Counted from the first letter of the stretch, positions 10,790 through 23,675 are shown. The stretch: 64,000 nucleotides of DNA from Protopterus annectens (GCF_019279795.1 NC_056739.1:17649292-17713291); one strand, 5' to 3'. Translations and numbers: made by a program. Notes: a model not told the origin generated them from the letters alone.

Positions 10790-11485
10790 CTACTGGGGAT
10801 TCCTATGAACCAAGGGCAGGAAAGCTAAGTAAAAGATGGTGCCTTTCTACACCATTTTTGATACCTCTGTAATGGAGCAGGAGTGGGAGGGAAGAGTGCA
10901 GGTTTAAGGTGGGGGAGGGAGACAGATGCAAAGTAATACAAGGTTGTCAGCCGGGAAACCGGACCAGGCTGGCTTCCAAGAAAACAATCAGGAAAACCAA
11001 GCTCAGTCAATTCCAGGTTAGTGTATCACGGTATCTTCCTAACAACTAGAAATATTGTGCTACTAATCTAGTACAGTGTGATGACATGGATAACCACTTC
11101 TACAGGGAAAACATTACAAAGTATAGGCTGTAGGTACATAGGTAAACCTTCTCCAAGAGAAAGAAAGTAGTTTTAAGTAACTGACCTAGGAATGGAATAG
11201 GAAGAGAAATTGGGGGGGGGGGGGGCAGTAATGTGTATGCTTACAGTAAAAGGCTATAGCAAAAATGTCTTCAGTTTAGAGGACAGATTAAATACAACTC
11301 TAACATACACTAGTTTAGCTGAAAGCACTTTAGATTTCCACCGACGCAGCATGCAGGGTCTCACTGTGCAGGGCAAACACACAGCCTTTTTGTTTTATTG
11401 GAGGATGGCCAGGACACAGACTAAACTTTTGCTGAAGGGAATGCGAGCGCACTACTGGAGATTCCTATGAAGCAAGGGCAGGAAA
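10790..11485. repeat. Unclassified repeat R1, copy 2, with partial tandem unit
   Basis: The core (10960-11440) matches 2917-3385. The short block ATTCCTATGAA-AAGGGCAGGAAA occurs at both 10799 and 11459, a spacing of about 660 bases, so part of the repeat is tandem. The second occurrence is interrupted by DIRS-B at 11486. The first, which reads GGCAGGAAAGCTAAGT near 10817, is an unoccupied paralogue of that insertion site. Confidence 0.65.
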
Positions 11486-11488
11486 TGA

Positions 11489-11675
11489 GAAGTTATGTAC
11501 CTACCATAACGTTCCATGTTAGTTGTCTTCTTCTCGCCTTCTTTCTTGCTGGATGGGTTCGGAGCCGATCCTCGGCTCCGACTCGGCCAATACTAAAGCT
11601 TGAGAGCTAATTCCACCGGCTCAAGGCTCCCCTATATCCCACAATGCTAGGCGGCAACTACTCAGATCTCGTTTG
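11489..11675 (+). repeat. DIRS-B right ITR
   Basis: Begins GAAGTTATGTACCTACCATA, contains the hairpin GGAGCCGATCCTCGGCTCC (11561-11579), and ends at the CAGATCTCGTTTG block. Inverted partner at 17383-17541. Confidence 0.9.
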
Positions 11676-11874
11676 ATAGCTAAAACCAAGCAGTTCTAGT
11701 CTCCATAGTATGGAGAAGAGAGAAAAAGAACCCACCTCTATATAAACCTGTATGCAAGCTACCACAAACATAAAAGGGAGAATAGAGATGGTAGAACATG
11801 TGGAAAGCAAGCCCCAATGGAAGATCCCAAAAATTCCTATCGGTCTGTCCAGGCTGGGGGGAAGGAGGGTGGGA

Positions 11875-11980
11875 CGCAAGAAAGAAGGCGAGAAGAAGAC
11901 AACTAACATGGAACGTTATGGTAGGTACATAACTTCTCAATGTTAAGTTGTCAATCTCGCCTTCATTCTTGCTGGATGGG
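11875..11980. repeat. DIRS-B ICR
   Basis: The left half is the inverse of the right ITR start and the right half (ATGTTAAGTTGTCAATCTCG) is the inverse of the left ITR end. The halves meet at TCA (11937-11939). Confidence 0.9.
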
Positions 11981-11997
11981 ACCGCGTCCTTAGCACC

Positions 11998-13175
11998 TTA
12001 CCCTGGGTGGCTTATCGGAACAGACTCTTGAGAACAGTGGAACCAAAGTTGGCACGGTTTCTGGAGGCCATATCCAATTTGTAATACAAGATAAAGGTAT
12101 GAGGAGAAGCCCATGTGGTTGCTGCACAAATGGAATCTGTCCTGAAAAGCTACAGATGTAGCTAATGCCCTGGTTGAATGAGCTCTAGGTCTTGAAGGCA
12201 ATTTTTGATGTCTGATTTCATAGATGAAGGTAATTATAGAGATAAGCCATCTTGAAAGGGACACTTTAGAAACTGGAAGGCCCAATTTCCCTTCCGCATA
12301 AGACAGGAAGAGCTGGTCAGATTTTCTGAACTGTTTAGTCCTGTCTAAATAATATCGAAGTTGGCGATGAACATCTAGAAAATGTAACTTTTGTTCTGAC
12401 CTGTTGGAATAATCAGGGAAGAAGACAGGGAGATCGATAGTCTGGTTTAGATTTGCCTCAGAGGAAACCTTAGGCAAGAAGGATGGATTAGTCCGGAGGG
12501 ACACCCTGTCTTTATGGAAAACTAAGTAAGGAGGACGACTGCAAAGAGCATGAAGTTCAGATACCCTTCTAGCTGATGTTATGGCAACTAGAAAAAGTGT
12601 TTTCCATGAGAGCAACTTAAGAGGGCATGAAGCCGCAGGTTCGAAGGGGGGGAGAATCAAGGACACTAGGACCAAATTCAAGTCCCACTGAGGTGGGGAT
12701 CTTTGATTGGGGGCTTGAGCAAAAAGACACCTCTTAGAAAGACTTTGCAGAATTTATGGGACATGATAATGGAGTCCAAGACACCTACATGAAAGTTAGA
12801 TATAGCAGCTAGTTGTACTCTAATGGTAGATGAGGAAGAGCCTAAATGAAAGAGCTCTGCCAGAAATTCTAGGATAGACTGGATAGGTGCAGTGAAGGGG
12901 TCTATATTTTTTGATGCTGCCCAGAAGGAAAAACGTTTCCACTTACTATTGTAAATCCTTCTGGTAGAAGACTTGTGAGAGGCTATCAGGATGTTACGGA
13001 CCGAATGAGAAATTAAGGGAAGCCTGGCTAGGGTAGGAATTGGAGAAACCACGCTGTGAGGTTGAGAGATTGGAGGGAGTGGTGCAGCTGGCCCGACTGG
13101 TGGGTCAAAAGATCTGACACTGGGTCCAGATGCCAAGGCTGCTCCAAGAGGTAATGATGCAGGAATGGAAACCAT
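11998..13175 (-). pseudogene. DIRS-B tyrosine recombinase region
   Basis: Shows the N-terminal SAM-like domain (SVRNILIASHKSSTRRIY), ITSARRVSELHAL with the catalytic R, and HSTRALATS with H-x-x-R. It would catalyse circle insertion. Fossil. Confidence 0.88.
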
Positions 13176-13186
13176 ATCTGTCGAGG

Positions 13187-15060
13187 CTAGTAAGGGGCAA
13201 TGAGGATCATAGTGACTCTAGAGGCGATAGCTTTCTGAATTAACTGAGAGATCAGTGGAAAAGGGGGGAAAGCATACAGAAGTCCCCGGGGCCAATCGTG
13301 GACTAGAGCGTCTCTGGTGGGTTGGCCTGGTAGAGGGAAGAGGGTGAAGAAATCGTGACACTTGCTGTTTTGGGGAGTAGCAAAAAGATCGCAGCAAGGC
13401 CGGCCCCATCTTCGAAAGATTTCTTCCAGCACTGATTTTTTTTAGAGACCACTCGTGAGGCATGAGAATAGCCCTGCTCAACTTGTCCGCAATCACGTTG
13501 GACTTCCCGGGAATGTGCGTTGCTATCAGAAACCGCTGAGAAGAAATCGCCCACTGCCAAAGTCTGAGTGCCTCTCGACATAAGGGATAGGACTTGGTTC
13601 CGCCCTGTTTGTTGATGTACCACACTACGGACATGTTGTCCATCTGAATTGCAATAGTCCCTGTGGGAAGAGAGTCCTGAAGGGCTTGCAACGCTAAAAG
13701 CACTGCTCTCATCTCTAAGACATTTATGTGCAAGTGGCACTCGAAAGACTGCCATGTGCCCTGGACTGTCTTGCCCTGATAATGCCCCCCCACCCGATCA
13801 GGGAGGCGTCCGTTGTCGCCATGGCGATTGGGGGGGGGGGTGAAGGGTCTGCCCTGAAGAACTTGAGGTGATGTCATCCACCAAGACAGGTGATTCTTGC
13901 ATGATTGGGTTAGCAGAATGATGTGAGACATCGGGAGCTGTTGGAAGGACCATTGAGAAAACAGCATCCACTGGAGGATCCGCATGTGAAAACGAGCTAA
14001 GGGGAGAAGTGTAATGGTAGCCGCCATGAGTCCTAATACCTTCAAGACTACCCTGGCTCTGATCTTGTTGCATTGAAGCAGAAGGTAAACGTGTTTGCAG
14101 ATATCTGATACTCTTTGCTCTGTCAGTCTGGCAGAAAGATGAACTGTGTCTAAGGTGGCGCCTATACAGGTAATAGATTGACAAGGCGACAAGGCAGATT
14201 TTTCTAAATTTACTGAAATGCCTAGAGCTTGGCAAGTTTGAATGGTGAAGTCTCTGGATAGAAGAAGTTGACACCTGGTGGTGGTGGTGGTAAGGAGCCA
14301 GTCATCCAAATATGGAAACACCTGGAATCCTTGACATCTCAAGTGAGCCGCGACCACTGCCATACATTTGGTGAACACTCGGGGGGCTGTAGTGAGACCA
14401 AAGGGCAGGGCTCTGAACTGGTAGTGGACTGGCTCCCAGCCTGAAACGGAGAAACCTCCTGGAGCGTCTGCGCATTTTGATATGGTAGTACGCATCCTGA
14501 AGGTCTATCGAGCACATCCAATTGTCCTGACCCAAGAAATGGACTGTAGCGTGACCATCCTGAATTTTGTTTTCTTCACATACTTGTTTAGCTTGCTGAG
14601 ATCCAGTATTGGTCTCCAGTCCCCTGTTTTTTTTGGTACCAAAAAGAATTTGGAGTAGATTCCGGATCCTTGCTGGTCTGCTGGGACTGGCTGGATAGCT
14701 CTTTTTGACAGCTGCTTTGATATTTCTAACGCTGCTTGTTCCCTTAGACTGGGTGGAACATCTGGAAGGGATCCTTTGGGTTGAGATGGGATGTAAATAA
14801 AGGGGATTTTGTAACCCTCGGATATGATCGACTTTACCCATTTGTCTTGAGTGAGGGAAAGCCAGGCTTCTGGGTACAGTGATAATCTTCCCCCGACTGC
14901 CTCCGAAGGTGGACAGCCGGGCAAGCTCCTCAGGGATGCTGAAAGGGTTTATCAGAGAAAGTCTCTCTGGTACCCTGGTTTTGCGGACCACCTCTGCCCC
15001 TAGGGCGGCGTCTATTGTTGTTCCCCCCTCTGCCTCTAGAGGGGAATCGACTTTATGCAT
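13187..15060 (-). pseudogene. DIRS-B reverse transcriptase and RNase H region
   Basis: Reverse transcriptase motifs: FLVPKKTGDWRPILDLSKLN, LPFGLTTAPRVFTKCM and FPYLDDWLL (the YLDD active site). RNase H motifs: VLEMRAVLLALQ (E), IQMDNMSVVWYINKQGG (D) and HIPGKSNVIADKLSR. The conserved LLYAFPPFPLISQLI stretch follows. Fossil. Confidence 0.9.
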
Positions 15061-15203
15061 CAGATGAGACTCCTTGTGGTTTGAGGAACCACATCCCCCC
15101 CCCTCTGACCTTTGGGATAAGGTCTGGAAGGGGTAGAAAAACGGACTCCCACGGCAGAGAGAGTCTTACCTTCCTGCTCGCACCTAGTCAATGTATCCTT
15201 CAC

Positions 15204-17110
15204 CTAAGGTCCAAACAAAGTTGAGCCATCAAAGGGGGAATTGGTGAAGGACGCCTTGAAAGGGTCCGCAAAATTGCAAAGCCGCATCCAGGCGTGGCGT
15301 CGTAAAGCTACACCTGTGCCTGTGGCCCTACTCGCCCCATCGGCCACATATGAGATAAGCCGCATGGAGGAGTTGACAATCGAATTCAGAGTTGCCAACT
15401 GGGAGTTCATTTTGTCTTGGAACCCCTCAGCTGTTGGATCCTGCATAGCATCATCCATATCCTTGAGTAAATCCCTCTGGAGACGGGTGAAGTGACACAA
15501 GTAGTTCAGCGACCACATGGCAAAGGTAGCTGAGGAAAACATTTGCTTACCGTACCTGTCCATGGTCCTAGACTCCTTATTAGGAGGATGGATAGGTACC
15601 GAAGGATTGGCTAATTCCTTCTTAGTGGCTGCGGCCACCACCATGGCATCAAGAGAGACACCTTTAGATAAGAACTGTTTCTCTTTTGGGGCAGTAATAA
15701 ATTTTGACGGCCTCCTTGGGGTAGGTTCCACCGAATCAGGGGCCACCCAAGCCTTCCTTGCCACCACTTCCATGAGGGGGTCAAAGGGAGGAGACACCCA
15801 GGAGGTGGAAGGGCAAGAGCCAAATGCCTCAAGGTAGACAGACTTGTCCTCTGAAGGGTTAAGGGTGGGCCAGTTCCCCCTCTGTTTAAGGATTAGATTC
15901 CTGCAAGTCGGTGTCTGAGGTGATAGACTCAGGGGAGTCAATGTGCTTCCTCTTGCACTGTCTCTTCCGAGGGGGTTCCCCTGCTGGATCAGGAGAAGCC
16001 TTGGAAGAAGAGGATATTCCCAATGGGGAAACCTGAGGGGCTGGCTCTCTACGGTCTGGTACAAGGGGGTGGGTAGAAACCACCGCAGGCACTGAAGAGG
16101 GAGGAGCTGACGGAGCCGACCGTGGAGTAGACACAGGGTCTAGCACGCTCCGCATGACCTCGAAGGCGCCCCGATCAGCCAAGGCCGAAGGTCCCCGCTC
16201 CGAGGAGACAAGGACCCCCCCCCCGGCACCGACAGGGATGGCTCTGAGGCCGATGTCGGAGCCGAACTCACCAGCGCCGATGCTCCGAGAGGGAGAACGG
16301 GGTCAGACAACGGTCCAATGACACTCGCCCCCTCGGAGCAGACGATGGAAGCCCAGTGCTGGGATCCCTCCAAAGAGGAAATCGGAGCAGACGACGGAGC
16401 CGAAAGGGAGGGTATCGGCACTGACGCACCAACAGCCCCGGCTCCGAACTCAAAGGAGTCAGAGGAGGAACAGAAGCAGGGATGGGAATAGCCGCTGACT
16501 GCTGAGTAGGGCTATGCAGCATTTGGGCCAGTGCCTTGGACTTGAGAAGTCTACTCACCTCCCTTTGTAAGTCATGGCCGGACAGCCTGGAGGACCGAGA
16601 GGAATGGGACCTATGGCTCCACTCCGACAGAGGAGGGGATCCCGGGGCCGAGTGGATGGAGCCGATGGAAGGGGACCTCGACCTCTTCTTATAAGGTGGC
16701 TCCGATAAAACTATCGGAGCCGACTGAGTCTTAGCACCCTCAGCTCTGGCCGGAGCCGAGGTAACGGTTTGAGTCTTCGAAACATCGACTCCAGCCGGAG
16801 TAGATGTCGAAGCAGCCTTAATGCTCCCAGCGGACGGCTCTGAAGCTGGAGCCGATGGCCTGGAAGTCTTTGAAGGTTTCCCCGATGCAGACTGGGTCGA
16901 GGGGCCTTCAGGCTTTAATAAGCCTCGAAGAATAAGTTTATTTTTGCATTCCTGCAGGACTCTCGGGCTGAATGCATGGCAAACAGCACAGGAGTCCTGC
17001 AGGTGCAAAGGTCCCAGGCAATATACACAAGAAGTGTGGCCGTCTGTCAGAGACATCTTCTGACAGCATGAGTCACACTTCTTGAAGCCTGAGACCTTGG
17101 AGTCTTTAGA
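15204..17110 (-). pseudogene. DIRS-B gag region
   Basis: Begins MSKDSKVSGFKKC near 17110. The CCHC knuckle is CVYCLGPLHLQDSC. A Ser/Pro/Ala-rich middle is full of GGAGCCGA/TCGGCTCC repeats. The conserved C-terminal part includes MDRYGKQMFSSATFAMWSL and ALRRHAWMRLCNFADPFK. Fossil. Confidence 0.88.
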
Positions 17111-17382
17111 CATCCCAGAAAAAGAGACTGTATACAAAAAAGACACAGACACACCCTTTAACCAAAAAGAAAAACCCAATCACACTGAATGACAAAGGGA
17201 AAAAGGCCTAGAACTTAAAAGGGAATAAAATCGAGGGAAGACCCATTTAAGCTAAAAGGATACCCTGTACTATAAACTTTGACTAAATAAACAGGATAGG
17301 GGTAGATATTTGAAGTTTTTAACTAGAAAAAACTCACTAACCTGCCAGAGCCGGTAGAAGAAAGCACCTCGCAGCTAAGCCG

Positions 17383-17541
17383 CAAACGAGATCTGAGTAG
17401 TTACCGCCTAGCATTGTGGGATATAGGGGAGCCTCGAGCCGGTGGAATTAGCTCTCGAGGTTTAGTACTGGCCGAGTCGGAGCCGAAGATCGGCTCCAAA
17501 CCCATCCAGCAAGAATGAAGGTGAGATTGACAACTTAACAT
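17383..17541 (-). repeat. DIRS-B left ITR
   Basis: Inverse of 11489-11675 apart from the outermost bases. Hairpin at 17479-17497. It ends in ACAT, like every left end in the window. Confidence 0.9.
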
Positions 17542-17544
17542 GCT

Positions 17545-18302
17545 AAGTTAAATATAAACAGGAAAAATCAAAAGTTTATAAAATAAAGAAGAAAGAAGTT
17601 CCCAAAGGGATCTTAATCTGAGTCTAGAAGTAGTAATCCACCAGTGCAGGCTGCTGAGGAGATTCAGCTGTGTGATTCCTACAGATAGCAGTAAACAAAA
17701 GACCAACTAACTGCCTGTGATAGGAGTTAGGCTTCCCTGAAGGGAGGGGTTATCCGATCTCCTATCATAGGGAGTAAGAGGAGGGAATTCTGAGTTCTGG
17801 AAAGCTGCTAGTGTGGGTTTGTTACAGGCACAGAATCCACATGCCAGTGAGGCAGTGTGAATGATGAATATCTGGTTTTACATTAGCATGCATTTTCGGA
17901 AGTATATGTCGTTTAATATTCCAATGTCTGTCATTATCTAGTGACTTCAATTTTCAAAGCTTTGCCAGAAAAATCACAAATGTTTTGAGGAACAGCGCAA
18001 ACATATGATGCTAAAAGCTGGACCTTCTGCAAAAATCTATTTAATGGTATGAGACTGAAGTGCAAAAGATGTTGGCAGCAAAGAGGAAAGTACGCAGGAC
18101 AGAGAGAGATTAGTATTTTGAATGCAACCCATTAAGGAAACTAGTAATAACATTCATTACATCTATAAATTGACAGAAAATATTAAAAAGACTAAAGCAG
18201 CATGAGACTGGTGCAAGGAGACTCTTCAAATATGGATATATAATAGTAAGCGCATATAAATTAAGCAGGATGTACAGGAAGCTATTAGAGGATATTAGTT
18301 AA
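17545..18302. other. No gene seen (between DIRS-B and DIRS-C)
   Basis: AT-rich sequence. The first bases continue the R1 unit interrupted by DIRS-B. No convincing exon, RNA gene or classified repeat was seen. Confidence 0.5.
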
Positions 18303-18305
18303 AAA

Positions 18306-18462
18306 GAAGTTATGAACTTACCATAACATTCCATGTGAGTTGTTTATCTCGCCTTTATTCTCACTGATGGGTTCGGGATAGCAAAGCTCAAGGTTTGCCA
18401 GTAGCTCGAGACCAAGCCCCTTATCCCACAATGCTCTGCTGGAATTACCTCAGATCTGCGAG
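18306..18462 (+). repeat. DIRS-C right ITR
   Basis: Begins GAAGTTATGAACTTACCATA and runs to the CAGATCTGCGAG block. Inverse of 24069-24229. Confidence 0.85.
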
Positions 18463-18463
18463 T

Positions 18464-18466
<3 letters not shown>

Positions 18467-18499
<33 letters not shown>
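18467..18499. repeat. (TA)n microsatellite
   Basis: Uninterrupted AT/TA dinucleotides just inside the DIRS-C right ITR. Confidence 0.95.
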
Positions 18500-18501
<2 letters not shown>

Positions 18502-18505
18502 CCTT

Positions 18506-19700
18506 TTATTTATTTCTACCAAGAATGGTACTAGCCTGTAAGTCAGCAGTCAGCCAGGAGGGGGAAGGAGGGAGGGACGTGAGAATAAAGGCGAGATAAA
18601 CAACCCTTGAAGCCTTATCTACTTTGTAATGCGTGATAAAGGTATGAGGCTTAGACCAAGTGGCTACAGCGCAAATATTGTCAAGGGGCAATTTAGCTTG
18701 AAAAGCAGAAGACGTAGAGACGGCTCTGGTAGAATGAGCGTTAGGTTTGTGTGTTAATGGCATGCTTGCATTTTCATAAAAAAAGGATATACAATCGGAT
18801 AACCATTTAGATAAGGTTGCTTTAGCCACTGGATTGCCTTTTCTGGCTTCTGAGAAGAATACAAAAAGTTGATCTGATTTTCTAATATCTTTAGTTCTGT
18901 CAAGATAAAATCTGAGCTGTCTGTGTACATCAAGTTTCTGCAACATGTATTCCAATTTGCTAGAGTGGTTGGGAAAAATCTGGCAGCTCAATGACCTGAC
19001 TGATATTTGATTCAGAACAGACTTTAGGTAAAAATGAGGGGTTTGTTCTGAAAGATACTCTATCAGCATGGAAAATCATGTAGGGTGGTCTGATAGATAA
19101 TGCTTGAAGTTCTGACACTCTGTGGGCAGAAGTAATGGCCACAAGAAAAATACTTTTCCAGGATAAATATCTGAGATCACAAGAAGATGCTGGTTCAAAA
19201 GGGGGAAGAATAATCTGAGACAGCATAAAGTTTAAATTCCAGGGAGAATAGGGAATTCTGATAGGTCTCATGTGAAGAACGCCTTTAAGAAAAGTCTTAG
19301 ATAATTTATGGCCCATAACATTTAAGCCACCAAACCCATGGTGAAAATTTGAGATGGCAGCTAACTGGACTCGAACTGTAGCAGCTGCTGCCCCTTCCTT
19401 AAAAATCTTTGTCAAGAATTCTAAAATAGATGATAGCAGAGCTCGGAAAGGGTCAATCTTCTGCGTGTTGGCCCAAATTGAAAACCTTTTCCATTTACTG
19501 CCATATAATTTCCTGGTAGATGGGGCTTGTAAGAAGACAACAGAATTTGTCTTGTATGTTCTGAAATTGAATGAAGCCTGGCAATTAGGGGAAGTGGATT
19601 AGCCGAGCAGTCAGTTTCAGGGACTGCAGTGAAGGATGGAGGTTCCTTGAAGGGTACGTCAGAAGGTCCGGAACTGGGTCCAGGATCCATGGATCTTCCA
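18506..19700 (-). pseudogene. DIRS-C tyrosine recombinase region
   Basis: Shows ITSAHRVSELQAL, LDVHRQLRFYLDRTKDIRKS, HSTRAVSTS (H-x-x-R) and WSKPHTFITHYKVD (nucleophile region). Fossil. Confidence 0.88.
18570..18605. repeat. DIRS-C ICR sequence
   Basis: GAGAATAAAGGCGAGATAAA is the inverse of the right ITR outer region. It adjoins the YR end. Confidence 0.6.
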
Positions 19701-21268
19701 ACAGATGATGGTGGAGAAACGGGAACCAAATCCGTCGAGGCCAGTAGGGGGCTATGAGAATAACAGTCCTTCCCAGGGATTTTGCTTTCTGTAAAAATCT
19801 GGGTATCAATGGGAAGGATGGAAATGCATAAAAAAGACCCGGGGGCCATTCGTGTAAAAGTGCATCTCTCGGGGGATGACCGGGAGGTGGTATTAGGGCA
19901 AAGCAGCTTCTGCATTTTGAATTGATGTGGCTGGCAAAGAGATCTCAGCAAGGCTGGCCCCATTTGCAGAAAATCAACTCCACAACCTGTTGAGAGACCA
20001 CTCATGAGGGAGCAATATAGCCCTGCTTAGCTTGTCTGCTATCACGCTGGATTTCCCCGGGATGTGCGTTTCTTACAGAAAATGCTGGGACAACACAGTT
20101 CATTGCCAGACCGCGAGGGCTTCTCGACAAAGGGGGTAAGACTTGGTTCCACCTTGCTTGTTCAAGTACCAGTCTACTGACATGTTGTCCGTCTGAATTA
20201 CAATAGTTCCTAGAGAGAGAGCCCTGAAAGTCTGCAATGCCAGAAGTACCACTCTCAGCTCTAGAACATTGATGTGCAGATGTGATTCTTGATCTGTCCA
20301 TGTGCCTTTGGCAGTCTTTCCCTGAAAATGCCCCCCCCCCCACCCCATCAGGGAAGCGTCTGTGGTCACAGTGGCTACTGGGGGGGAGAACAAAGGGTCT
20401 TCCGATTGTGACATGAAGAGACGTCAACCACCACCGAAGGTCTCTCTTGCAAGAATTCGTGATGAGAATCATGTGGTGCATCTGTAGTTTCTGGTATGAC
20501 CACTGAGCAAAGAGGAGCCATTGAAGAATTTGCATATGCATCCTTGCGAGTGGTATAGCCAGGATTGCTGCCACCATCAAACCTAGTACCTTCAACACCT
20601 CTGCTGCTGTAGCTTTGTTCTTTGACACCAGTGAGCTGACATGTTGGCAGAGAAGTGAGACTCTTTCGATAGGAAGACATAGAGTGGTAGTTGAGGTATC
20701 TAACTCTGCTCCTATAAAAACGGTATGCTGCGATGGCGATAAGGCAGACTTTTCAAAGTTGATTGTAATGTCTAACTGATGGCAGAGTGTCAGAGTGTAT
20801 TGTGTTGCCTGAGTCAATTGATGCCTGGTGGTAGCAGTGAGAAGACAATCGTCTAGGTATGGAAACACCTGGAATCCTAGACGTCTCAGGTGAGCCATGA
20901 CCACTGCCATGCATTTGGTGAACACTCTGGGGGCTGTAGCGAGACCAAAGGGCAGGGCTCGAAACTGATAATGATTGGCTCCCAGCCAGAAACACAGATG
21001 ATCTCTGGAGCGTCTGTTCATCTTTATGTGATAGTACATGTCCTTGAGATCTATGGAGCACATCCAATCACCTTTCCCTTGGAAGGGAAGAATGGACTGA
21101 AACATGACCATTTGGAACTTCTCTTTCTTTAAGAACTGGTTGAGACTGCCGAGGTCCAAGATAGGTCTCCAGTCCCCGATTTTCTTTGGTACCAAAAAGA
21201 ATCTTGAGTAAGTTCCGAATCCAACTTGGTCTGCTGGGACTGGTTGGATGACTCTTTTTTTCTAGCAA
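19585..21268 (-). pseudogene. DIRS-C reverse transcriptase and RNase H region
   Basis: A 397-codon frame (20002-21195) carries MVPKKIGDWRPILDLGSLNQ, MCSIDLKDMYYHIKM, LPFGLATAPRVFTKCM and FPYLDD. RNase H motifs TTDASLMGWGGG and VIQTDNMSVDWYLNKQGG lie at about 20100-20414. Fossil. Confidence 0.9.
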
Positions 21269-21388
21269 TCTGTGGACCTCTATGATTGCTTGTTCCCTGA
21301 GATTGGGTGGAACATCTGGGATTCTCTTTACAGGAATGGGAGGGGAAGAGAACGGTATGAAATATCCTCTGGAAATGATGCTTTGTAT

Positions 21389-23675
21389 CTATGTATCTGT
21401 TATGTTTAGCCAGGCTTCTGGGTACAAACAAGCGACCCCCGACTGCCTCCAGAGCCAAACAGTTGGGCCACCTGTCAGGGGCGCTGGTAGGGTTGACCGG
21501 AGAACTGACCCCTGTCGCCCTGTTGCCGCCGTGGGGGTGGCGTCTTCTGCTATAACCCCCTCCTCTGCCTCTAGAGGGGGTTTCTCCATGTGTGTCCTGA
21601 GAGGCTCCCTGTGCTTTTCGGAACCACATTTTCCCTCCCCTAGGGCCCTTGGGGTAGGGCCGGGTAGGGGTAGAAAAATGGACTCCAACGGCAGATAAGG
21701 TCTTGCCTTCCTGCTCACACCTGGTTAAAGTTTCCTTTACTTTGGGCCCAAACAGTGATGAGCCATCGAGTGGGGTGTTAATAAAGGAAGACTTAAAGGG
21801 TTCCGCAAAGGAACAGAGACTCATCCAGGCTTGTCTTCGAAGAGCAATGCCCGAACTAGCGGCTCTACTCGAACCATCAGCTGCATAGGATATGAGACGT
21901 ATGGACGAGTTTACCACTGAGTTTAGGGTAGCGAGCTGGGCGTTGACTTTGTCGCCAGCCCTGTAGCTACCGTACCCTGGAGAGTATCTCCTAGCTCTTT
22001 CAGGAGATCTCTTTGTAGTCTCGTAAAGTGGGTTAAGTAGTTCAGTGATAGCAGAGAAAAAGTTGCTGAACTAAACATGCATTTCCCATATCTGTCCATG
22101 ACTCTAGAATCTCTGTTATGAGGATGGATAGATGTGGATGTCTTAGAAACTTCCTTTTTGTTGGCTGCAGCTACCACCATGACATCAACAGGCACTCCCT
22201 TTGGCAAAAATGGCTTGTCCACTGGGGCAGATATGAATTTATTGGGCTTACGAGGAACAGGTTTCCATGGCCTCCGGTGACTCCCACTCCTTACAAGAGA
22301 TCAGTTCCATGAGCTTGTCATAAAGCGGAGACACCCAAGAAGTGGAAGGTTGAGACCCAAAAGCCTTCAAGAGCACAGACTCGTCCTCAGTAGGGGGTCT
22401 TGGACAGCCAATCGCCCCTCTGACTAAGGATCTCTAGTATCTCTGCAAAGGAGATATCCTCAGAGGGGGATGGAGGGGACCCTTCTGACTCATCCATGTC
22501 CATGTCAGATGTCAAACACTCCTGTGGGGAGTCTAAGTGCCTCCTCTTGCACAGTCTCTTCCTGGGCACCTCCTCAGTGGGGGGATCTGGGGAGGTCTCA
22601 GAAGAGCAGGGGATGCCCTGTGGGGGTACTTCAGGCTCGGGGTCTCTACGCTTGGGGGGACTGGTAGATGAAGAAGCAGACACAGGAGCTTGAGGGGAGA
22701 GGGAAGGCTGAACTGATGATGACGTTGTCTTTGGAGACAAAACTCACCTCATAGCATCGAAGGCACCATGGCTTCAACGAGAAGGAGTGGATGGACCCGA
22801 GAGTACCATCCGATCCTCCCGCACCGAAACCCTGGGTTCCGGGCCCGAGGTAGGAGCTGAGCTCATCCGAGCCGAAGCCCCAAGAGGAAGAGTCGGCACC
22901 GACAAATCAGTTCGACTATCCTCCCCGGACCCGATGGGAGAGCGTCGGCTCCTAGCATCCTCGATCCGCGCCAAGGACATCCGAGTAGATGGAGCTGATA
23001 ACACCGGTGCGGGTATTGGTTCCAAGGGTTCGACAATCATCTGCTCAGTATACTTTGTCTCCGAGAGTCCAGTACGGCTCAGAGGAGGAGTAGACAAATC
23101 CGGTTCCATGGTCTTTGACACCAACGAGCTGGTCAGAGCCAACAACAATTTGGCAAGTCCTGGTGCCTGTAAAAGCTTCTGAACTAGCCGATCCATGTTA
23201 AAATCTGAAAGGCTGACTGAGGACTTAGCTGAAAGTACCGAAGGTGCTGACTAGAGCAGAGGAGAAGAAGGAACTTCAGAGACCGGCTCCGATACTGAGA
23301 GCTGGCTCAGAATCAAAGGTACACTTGGTTCCAAGGTCTGTGGAACCGATGACCTTCCCTCTGAAGTTTTTGCCTTTTTTGTCACTTTAGGATCTGTAGA
23401 TTTTGTGGATTTTGGGGATTTGGAGGACGTGCTAGCACCCTCATGGCTACTCAACACCTCAGAAAAGGAATGCTGTAATAATCCCCTGTCTATAAGCTTC
23501 CTCCTTCTCTCCAAGAGGACTCTTGAAGAAAATGAATGGCAAATGCTGCAAGTGTCTTGGAGGTGTTTAGCCCCCAGACACATTGAATGTGTCCGGCAGT
23601 GACGGACATTTTCTGCCCACAATCTGGGCATTTTCTGAATCCCAATTTAGGATGGGATTTCTCCTTTTCATCCAA
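21389..23675 (-). pseudogene. DIRS-C gag region
   Basis: Gag-like N-terminus with the KMSVTAGH block and downstream LLERRRKLIDRGLL near 23690-23500, a Ser/Pro-rich middle, and the C-terminal block with MDRYGKCMFSSATFSLLSL, ALRRQAWMSLCSFAEPFKSS and LFGPKVKETLTRCEQEGKTL. Fossil. Confidence 0.85.

Larger units (their letters stand above)
11489..17541 (-). mobile_element. DIRS-B retrotransposon
   Basis: A full-span DIRS element on the minus strand of about 6.05 kb with ITRs, ICR, gag, RT-RNase H and YR in the usual order. Its ITR carries the CTTGCTGGATGGG sub-lineage mark shared with DIRS-F. TGA outside the right end (11486-11488) equals the ICR centre (TCA, 11937-11939). GCT (17542-17544) lies outside the left end and belongs to the target. 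It is a broken fossil with several breaks. Confidence 0.93.
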
